Shown here piece by piece: positions 57,050-64,000 of a DNA stretch of 64,000 nucleotides. Under the pieces are notes generated by a model. It had not been told where the DNA came from. It ran no database searches and saw nothing but the letters and a program-made list of their open reading frames with translations. Each line of letters begins with the position of its first letter. Position 1 is the first letter of the stretch. The stretch is from Cryptomeria japonica. Taxonomy: Eukaryota > Streptophyta > Pinopsida > Cupressales > Cupressaceae. The position numbers were made by a program, and so were the translations under genes. The DNA lies in the NCBI RefSeq assembly GCF_030272615.1, contig NC_081415.1, positions 624,401,740 to 624,465,739 of the forward strand. The letters run 5' to 3'.

Positions 57050-57830
57050 TGTAGACACCTAAAATTGTCCAGTCTAATTAAATAAATATTTTATTTATTT
57101 AATTATCTAAGCTTAATTCTTCTATTAATTAAATAAATCTTTATTTATTTAATTAATTCATTTGTCCTCTTCTAGCCTTATTTCTCATTTAAATAAATAC
57201 ATTTATTTATTTAAATTATCATTTTCCTTAATTAAATAAATATCTTATTTATTTAATTGATCCCACTTCTTCTATTAATTAAATAAATCTTTATTTATTT
57301 AATTAATTCATTAGCCTTTTCTACACATGACACATGTCATTCATCTCTTAATTCCTACACTACCTACTTCTTTCATTATTTTACTATTTCTTCTACCTAC
57401 CCTCTAATCATAGCCGACCTCTTTTTACACCTCTCAATCTTATCCCTCCATTTTATATAGTGTCTTCTATATAAGGAGATGCTTCCTTCACTATCAAACC
57501 CTAATCAATCATTCTAATGAATCATCTTAAGGACTTGACTACACTACGATCCTACTTGCAACCACATTCCGTTCTTTATTGAGCTCTTGTGCACATAAAA
57601 TCTGAGAGCAAATATATCAAGCAAGATCAATGGAGATAGGAAGAATGGAGATCAAAACCCTATTGGACATGTGATGGTATAATCTTTGTGATTTCATTTG
57701 ATTTGCATTGTCTTAGGTAATCTTCATATGTTATGGTGGATCTTTGTTGATTGTTAGGCTAGGGTTTTGTGGTTGAATTCATTTAGCCTTTCAATATTGT
57801 TATTATTGTTATCCATTTTCACCATACACA
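57050..57830 (+). repeat. 5' LTR of the Tat-like element (781 bp)
   Basis: TGTAGACACCTAAAATTG to CCATACACA. The first 260 bp carry five palindromic AAATAAAT..ATTTATTT blocks (about 57076-57305). The LTR identity cannot be tested because the partner is outside the window. Confidence 0.88.
57468..57475 (+). promoter_or_regulatory. Putative TATA box of the Tat-like LTR
   Basis: TATATAAG in TCTTCTATATAAGGAGATGC, about 420 bp into the LTR, the most promoter-like site there. Confidence 0.6.
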
Positions 57831-57833
57831 TTT

Positions 57834-57851
57834 TGGCACGCCCAGTGGGAC
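57834..57851 (+). other. Primer-binding site of the Tat-like element
   Basis: TGGCACGCCCAGTGGGAC starts three bases after the LTR. This primer site is often seen in plant Ty3/Gypsy elements; the priming tRNA was not determined. Confidence 0.8.
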
Positions 57852-60186
57852 TCTTGTCCCTTTGCATTTAACCTTTTTTGTTGCAGATTTTGCGTTTTTG
57901 AAGTTGCAGGTCGGACATTTTTCGACGACATTTTAGGTTTTTCCGCGTCTGCGAACTTTCGGATCGCGTCTCTGATTTTCAGGAGCGTCTGTGGATACTA
58001 GAGTCGCGTCTGTGTTTTTGACAAATTTTATTTTGCAGGTCTCAGACAGGAGCGTCTATGTTTTATAAGCGCGTCTGTGTTGTTTTTGATCGCGTCTGTG
58101 TCCGATAAGGGCGTCTATGATTTTTGACCACGTTTGTGAGTCACAGAACCGTGTCTGTGTCATACAGACACATCTGTGTCATAGGTAGCAGCGCCTGTGT
58201 TTTGAATGTTTCAAAATTTTCAAATTTTCATTGATTCGGTTTTCGGATTTCGTACTTAGGGTTTCAGATCTGGTTTATTTTTGGACTAACCCTTTCAGAT
58301 CTAGCTAACTAAGTTTGTGCAGCTCGCCTGGGAAGCTAAAACATTTTGGTTGAATGCCCCTCTTTCACAAACTCTTTTGGGTTTCAAAAATTTACCTAAC
58401 TTGTGTGCTTGTAGGAAGGGGTGATCATTTGAAACAACCCAAACTACTACCAAATTTTGTTGCAGGTCCTTGGCTAGGGTTTTGAAATTTTGTTGTGTGC
58501 CTTGTTTTCATAGATTAGCGAACACTTCCATTGGTGCACTAAAATTGAATCATTGTCTTTTGTGTCTTGAGCAATAGGCTCTTTTTGTTTAATCTTTAGA
58601 GGGCCTATCTTTCCGTGTGGTCATTAGGACTACTAGTGAGAAGAGGACGACCCAAGTGGTAGCGAGGAAAACCCACCTCATCCGAACCACTATAATCAAA
58701 TGTATTCATGGTGAAAACTATGGATAACGTGTGCTGATTAGTTCATACCGACACTATGTCTCCCCATAAACCTGTTTGATCAAATTTATTTGATCATTTG
58801 TAGGGCGTAACCCCTACCGGCTGGGAGCCTTCTGTATTTACAGAGCTAAAAGTGCCGCATGTATGGCCACACGAGCGGATGCCCTTACTAGCACCATTTT
58901 ATTTTAGAGGCCCAAATCCTTCTAGTTGTTGGGGCAGGAGGTCGGACCTCTGGTAGCGGCCCACACACATACGGTTCTTAGTAGAGATACAAAGTTCGCC
59001 ATGGGGAGTTTTCATGGGGACTGATGCTTGGCTGACCCGAGAAGTGAGTGCCGAGGGTGGAGCCAGTGAGGTCAAGCATCTAAGTATCTGCTCTGAATAG
59101 CGTAGCCTCGGGGGTAAAACCCTATGTGGGATCAACAACTATTGTCTTGGCCAGCCATAAGAATTGTGCTTGACTTATGTTAAACATTCAAAGCATTCAA
59201 GACCAAACAACAAAACATTGTGTCTTTTGTGTCTTCAGGTGTATGCAAAACATTTTACATCAAACAACACACTTTTGGAGTCTAAACATTTGCAAACATT
59301 GAGTCCTCATCAACATTATGTCCTCTTGTCACGAAAAACAGTCAAACAGTCGGATTTGGTCACAACAAAACAACTTCACAATTTGGAAAAATTGCACGAA
59401 GTTTACAGAAACGCGTTTGTGTCTGTTTTAACCATGTCTGAGTAATCTAAGCGCATTTGTGAAGGGAATAATAGTGTCTGTGTATCTAGCAGCGTCTGTG
59501 TCGAACAAAAACACGTCTTTGTCTGGGAATTGCGTCTGTGAAGTATACAGTAGCGTCTGTGTCTAGAATTGCAAAAACCTTTACAGTCTAGCAAACATAA
59601 ACAAGAAAATCGCAGAAGCGTGTCTGGGTTAAACAGAGTAGCGTCTGTGTCCGGAAACCGCGTCTGTGAAGTATATAGTCGCGTCTGTGTTCAAAATTGC
59701 AAGAAAATTTCAGAGTCCAACAAAGAAAAGAAAAATCAGTTTCAGAATACTTGAGCTTCCTAGGTTGTTTCTTCAGGTTTCATCTAGCATTCAACCTATC
59801 TCTGGGTCTCATACAATCCATCATTGCTTCACATCTCATTTTACATTCATACTTGTCTAAACTTGAGTCAAAAGGTCACTTGCTAGTCCTCATCATACTT
59901 TGTCAACATACTACATACAACTACACTTTGCTAAGTGGTCCCTCATCAAGGTTTCTTACCTTTGGGTCTCATTTGGTTTTACTTAGAGTCAAGGTCAACT
60001 TACCTCATCAAGAGAAACTATCCTCTCTTTGGAAGTCACACCTACTCTACTACTTACATACTTGGTCTTACACTTAGGACATTGCAAGTAAACTTCAGAT
60101 TCATTTACGCTCCATACAACTCTTGGTCTTCCATACTCTTTCCATTTTTCATCTAGTCTCACACATCTTGGTCAAACACCTAGTTC
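57852..60186 (+). other. Long leader with two clusters of a GCGTCTGTG motif
   Basis: Non-coding leader of about 2.3 kb. A motif close to GCGTCTGTG occurs about 12 times at 57935-58200 and about 12 times again at 59410-59695, roughly every 20 bp. Between them lies a GC-richer, less A/T-biased part (58600-59160). Several plus-strand ORFs in it (59164-59445, 59697-60077) have no known domain. Confidence 0.75.
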
Positions 60187-61908
60187 ATGGTTGAAACCCG
60201 TCTTCAAAAATCTAGGAGAAAAGCTAAAGAATCTCAAGAGTCCGCAAACATGAGTTCTTATGAGTATGACAATGATTTATTTTTCAATCCTGAGCACACT
60301 ACATTGCCTGACATGGATGTTTATAGACACATTCCAAATGTGGAAAACGCAGACACTACAAACAACAAGGCTACACACAATGACAATGTGGACAACTTTT
60401 CAATACAATCAGCAAATATAGAAGAATCCATAATGAATCCTCATTTCAATAGATTGGTTGAAGAGATAATGAAGAGGGATAGACAATACTTCTTACACAT
60501 AATGGCACAAAGTGGAGCTAAAATACCTCATGACTTTGACATGTCTCAACTTATGGAAAACCGACCCTCGCAACAAACTCACTCCAACATGGATCAAAGG
60601 AGACCCAATAGTGGAGGAAATAGAGGACCGCATATGGTACCTGAATCACCATCAGCTTTGCTTCAAAAACCAGAAGTCCCACATACACATGGTCAAACAT
60701 ATGATACTTACCTTCGAAGACCATTATGGAAGCCTTATGCAGATAGATATGCTCAATCACATGCTCAAGCTATGGATCAATCAAAACAATTGGACACTCA
60801 AAGGCATGCTCAAAATTTGGACATAAGGAAACCTCATGTCAAATTTGGGGGCAACCCAATAGAACCCGACGTGCCTATAGAATATGGTATATATGCACAA
60901 AATAGATATGGGGTTCCTCAACATGAAGCTATACCAAGTGCTCCCTATATGCCGCATCAATATAAGCCTCCTCCATATGAACATGTCTATGATCAATATC
61001 ATCCATACATGCAACAAGCTCCTCCTCAAATTGGTGTCCCAAACATGGGGTATGCTACAAGAAATCGATCGCCACCTAAGAATAATTTGGAGCAACAAAT
61101 CAGAGATTTACAAAAGAAAATGGAGGACATGAGTACACCAAAACCAACATACACTATGAGAGACATATGTCCTTATCCATTTGATAAGAGCATTCCAATG
61201 CCTCCATTCCCTGCACACTTTGTGACACCAAAATTTGACAATTATAGAGGAAAAGGAGACCCCAAGGCACACATACGACAATTTTTCACAGCTTGCATAG
61301 AGGTAGCGGCAGAAGAAACATATTTGATGAGGTTATTCCCACAAAGCTTAGGCGATCAAGCTATGGAATGGTTCTCTCAATTACCTCCTGGTATTAAGTC
61401 ATGGGGTGACTTAGCAGAGGCATTTATTCAGCATTTCTCCTACAACATAGAGACAGACATATCAGTCACTACTTTGTGCAACACCAAGCAAAAAGAGGGA
61501 GAATCTTTTGCATCATTTTTACAAAGATGGAGAAATCTAGCCAGCAGATGCTCTTGTGAAATTCCACAAAAACAAATGGTAGAGATGTTCACCCAAAATG
61601 TTAACAAGGATATTGGTTATGATCTAAGGAAAGCTTGTTAGTCCACCTTCAAGGATGTTATTGAAAAGGGCTTAGCAACAGAAAAGGTCTTAATTGAACA
61701 AGGAGTCATCAAGCTATTCAAGGAAAACAAAGATGACTTTAAAGGAAAAGACAAGCCAAGATTTTGGAATAAAAACAAGAACACAGTCAATGATGGTGTT
61801 GTTGATGCCAATACAGTGAGACCCAAGTTCATCTTTTCTGGATCAAGTTCTATAAACAATCAAGTGAATACTCAAACAACTTCCAGATCATGAAGGAAGT
61901 ACACCCCA
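60187..61908 (+). pseudogene. gag of the Tat-like element
   Basis: Starts MVETRLQKSRRKAKESQESA. Long Pro/His/Gln/Tyr-rich N-terminal region (to about residue 340), then the retrotransposon-gag domain: G-D-P-K-A-H-I-R-Q-F, A-M-E-W-F-S-Q-L-P-P, A-F-I-Q-H-F-S-Y-N. TAG at 61639 and TGA at 61891 interrupt it; both fit a single C-to-T change (Gln, Arg). Homologous to the gag at 15243. Confidence 0.9.
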
Positions 61909-62742
61909 TTGGGAGAACCACTTGAATCAGTCTTCAAAAAGCTAGTGGCAAACAAAGTGATCACAGTTCCAGATTTTCCTCCATATGAACCAAAGGTCAA
62001 ACCAAATTGGTGGAATGATGATGAGTATTGTGAGTTTCATAAGAGCAAGGGTCATAAGACAGGAAATTGCCATCGACTGAAGAATATCGTGCAAGATCTC
62101 ATTGATAGAGGTGACATTGAGATTGAGGGACATTCGTCTAATCAAGAACATGAGATGTTTAAGGAACCGTTCCCAAAGCATGACAAAGGAAAAGCCCAAG
62201 TCACAAATGATCAGGCCAACTATACTAGAGAACCTTACAATTATGACTCAACTATCAATCATATCTCGATGGATAATCATATCTCTACTATTACCATCAA
62301 GAACAAAAACCCTGAGAATCATCCTCAGCGACCCAAGATTGTTCTAAGAGGTGTTGGATCTTTTTCCGAACCTACCTCTGAATGTCATGTTACAACTCGT
62401 CGAGGTAAAATTACTTTGCCAGGTGCTTCAACTAAAAATACGGCTTCTTCATCAACCAAACCTGAGTATGACCTTGTAGAACAGTTAGGGAAGACACCCG
62501 CGCTCATCTCCATCCTTGAGCTCTTACGTATATCCCCCGCTCATAAAGCTATTCTTGACCAAATCTTAAGAGACACCGCCGTTCCTACTGATCTGAACGT
62601 GGACCAGTTTCAAGCCATGGTGGGATACCTTTCCATTCCACATTCCCTTACATTCACAGAAGCTGATGATGCCTCTGTAAGTCAGCCACATAATGCACCA
62701 TTACATATTGAAGCCTTCATACACAAACATCGAATAAAGTGA
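61909..62742 (+). pseudogene. Tat-like gag C-terminus (zinc motif) and linker
   Basis: Continues the gag frame. Y-C-E-F-H-K-S-K-G-H-K-T-G-N-C near 62026-62070 is the Tat-type C-x2-H-x4-G-H-x4-C zinc motif, followed by L-I-D-R-G. The rest is a linker leading to the protease; ends at TGA 62740 just before V-L-I-D-G-G-A-G. Confidence 0.85.
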
Positions 62743-63708
62743 GTCCTGATAGATGGAGGAGCTGGTCTAAACATTTGTACATTGAGCACCATTAAACAAT
62801 TGGGATATTCTGATAAAGCTATGAATTCAAAGAATCAAATTACCATCAAGGCATATGATGATGAAGAACGCTCATCCAAGGGCACAGTCACCTTACCTCT
62901 AAGAATTGGGCCAGTTACAAAGGATGTGGTTTGTCAGGTCCTGGATTTAGATCTCACTTATAACATATTGCTAGGACGTCCTTGGATTCATGAAATGAGG
63001 GCAGTCCCATCGACATATCATCAATGCATTAAGTTTCCTCATAATGGAGTCGAGGTAACAGTTAATGGTGATCCTAATCCGTTTATATATTGCAATAACT
63101 TGAGATCACATACGGAGACCATCATTCCCAGTAATCGTGAAGCTGTTCCTTCTTCAGCATACATTGACCCTGAGTCATTGAAAATTTCGACGTCAAAACA
63201 AGGTGAACTTAAAGGCAAATTTCAAGACAAAGGCATGGGAGAATACACTTTAAATCAGACCATGTATTTACGACAAGTCATGAGCTCTCCAAAAGAATAT
63301 GGAAGGCCACATCCTAACAAGCAAATATCCATCATGATACTCAAAAGGAATCCTACTACCTTTCAAAGATGGGGCGAACTAGAAGAAGAAGATTTATACA
63401 AAATGCTCTATAAAGACATTGAAGATGACACACATGATCAGATCAATATACCTTGTGAGAAATATGGCAAAGGCTTAAAGATTCTACAAAAATTCGGGTA
63501 TGATGGAAAAAGCCCTCTTGGGTTACGAAAAGAAGGCGTCATGGAACCCCTACAACCTGAATTGACTGTAAGAAGAGAACGCTCAAAGGGACTTGGTTTT
63601 CTGACTTCCAAGATCCACACTAAAAGGACAGAAGAGGCATCACAAATCAAAGTTGCCAAAGTTCAACAAGAAGATTACTATTCCACAGATTCCAACGAAT
63701 GGGAATGA
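62743..63708 (+). pseudogene. Tat-like aspartic protease with C-terminal G-patch
   Basis: The protease core starts V-L-I-D-G-G-A-G-L-N-I-C (Asp kept) at about 62743 and ends I-L-L-G-R-P-W-I-H-E-M then K-F-P-H-N-G-V-E-V-T-V-N. About 130 residues later (63463-63549) there is a G-patch-like segment: G-K-G-L-K-I-L-Q-K-F-G-Y-D-G-K-S-P-L-G, then G-V-M-E-P-L. G-patches are RNA-binding modules, known after the protease in betaretroviruses and in some plant Ty3/Gypsy elements. TGA at 63706 ends this part; the frame then continues. Confidence 0.8.
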
Positions 63709-64000
63709 GGTTCAGACAAATCCTCCAGTGACTACGAGCTCACCGAGACATTCAGAGAGCCAGGTGAACCCACAAAAGAGGCGGAGTTTTATAACAAATT
63801 CAGAGTTGGTCAAGAAACAACCCATGAGGAGTCTACACAGTCCTTGTCTCAAGGTTCTAGGTTGAAATCACATAGGATGAGAACACCTGTTCCGGAATGC
63901 GCTACTAGTAATGATAATTTGGACTCGCTCGTGATCGAGACTGATGAGGAGAGTGCCATCAATGACCTCAACGATTGCCTTGATATACCCAAATATAACC
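63709..64000 (+). pseudogene. Acidic region before the Tat-like reverse transcriptase
   Basis: In the same frame as 60187, open to the window edge; Glu/Asp/Ser-rich, with E-T-D-E-E-S-A-I-N-D-L-N near the end. Such an acidic linker typically precedes the reverse transcriptase in Tat-like elements. The ORF at 63653-63865 is in another frame and is not supported. Confidence 0.65.

Larger units (their letters stand above)
57050..64000 (+). mobile_element. Tat-like Ty3/Gypsy retrotransposon, 5' part (continues past the window)
   Basis: 5' LTR, a TGGCACGCCC-type primer site, a ~2.3-kb leader and a single reading frame from 60187 to at least 64000. The frame holds gag, zinc motif, protease, G-patch and an acidic pre-RT region. 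The frame is broken by only four stops (TAG 61639, TGA 61891, TGA 62740, TGA 63706), with no frameshift in 3.8 kb. Long leader, gag and protease features are those of plant Tat-type elements. Reverse transcriptase, integrase and the 3' LTR are outside the window, so completeness cannot be judged. Confidence 0.88.

Noticed and set aside
59697..60077. 126-codon ORF just before the Tat-like gag
   Set aside because: Ser/Leu/His-rich, in a non-conserved leader, with no domain; the gag start at 60187 is far better supported.

Overview
The window looks like intergenic heterochromatin of a large, repeat-rich land-plant genome. Evidence is plant-type Copia and Ty3/Gypsy (Tat-like and chromovirus) LTR retrotransposons, a plant-type LINE (DUF4283 ORF1, zf-RVT, RNase H), nested insertions, long satellite arrays and stop codons typical of cytosine-methylation decay. 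A gymnosperm is plausible from the style of the elements, but the sequence does not prove it. I see no intact protein-coding gene and no convincing tRNA or rRNA gene.

Layout. 1-1429: end of a minus-strand Copia-like element (LTR 291-1429). 1430-8473 and 23675-27505: one satellite array with a 138-bp monomer, each monomer centred on a ~52-56 bp palindrome. The array is split by a Copia element (8474-23669, 5-bp target duplication CATAT). That element's reverse-transcriptase gene is in turn split by a younger gag-pro-only Ty3/Gypsy element (12840-20651, duplication AAGAC). 27507-28010: large imperfect palindrome and a (GTAT)n microsatellite. 28.3-35.15 kb: degenerate LINE ORF1, an orphan LTR-like scrap, a possible DUF26 fragment, then a 5'-truncated LINE. 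35390-41527: chromovirus with both LTRs. 43194-~50480: second Copia with a truncated 3' LTR. 50599-52051: decayed multi-exon gene with good splice sites, followed by a 110-bp tandem repeat arranged as 220-bp dimers. 52985-56560: about ten copies of a ~359-bp satellite. 57050-64000: 5' two-thirds of a Tat-like Ty3/Gypsy element with a long repeat-bearing leader, gag, protease and a G-patch; reverse transcriptase lies beyond the window.

How the parts relate. The nested gag-pro element has no reverse transcriptase or integrase, yet its LTR terminus, gag fold, zinc-knuckle motif and protease flank resemble those of the Tat-like element at 57 kb, so trans-mobilisation by a Tat-type partner is a reasonable inference. 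Almost all in-frame stops in all the elements are TAG or TGA where a homologue has Gln, Trp or Arg, the expected result of C-to-T decay at CAG (CHG) and CGA (CG) sites. The most unusual structure is the palindromic 138-bp satellite, whose palindrome centre occurs in two reverse-complementary states (AG and CT).
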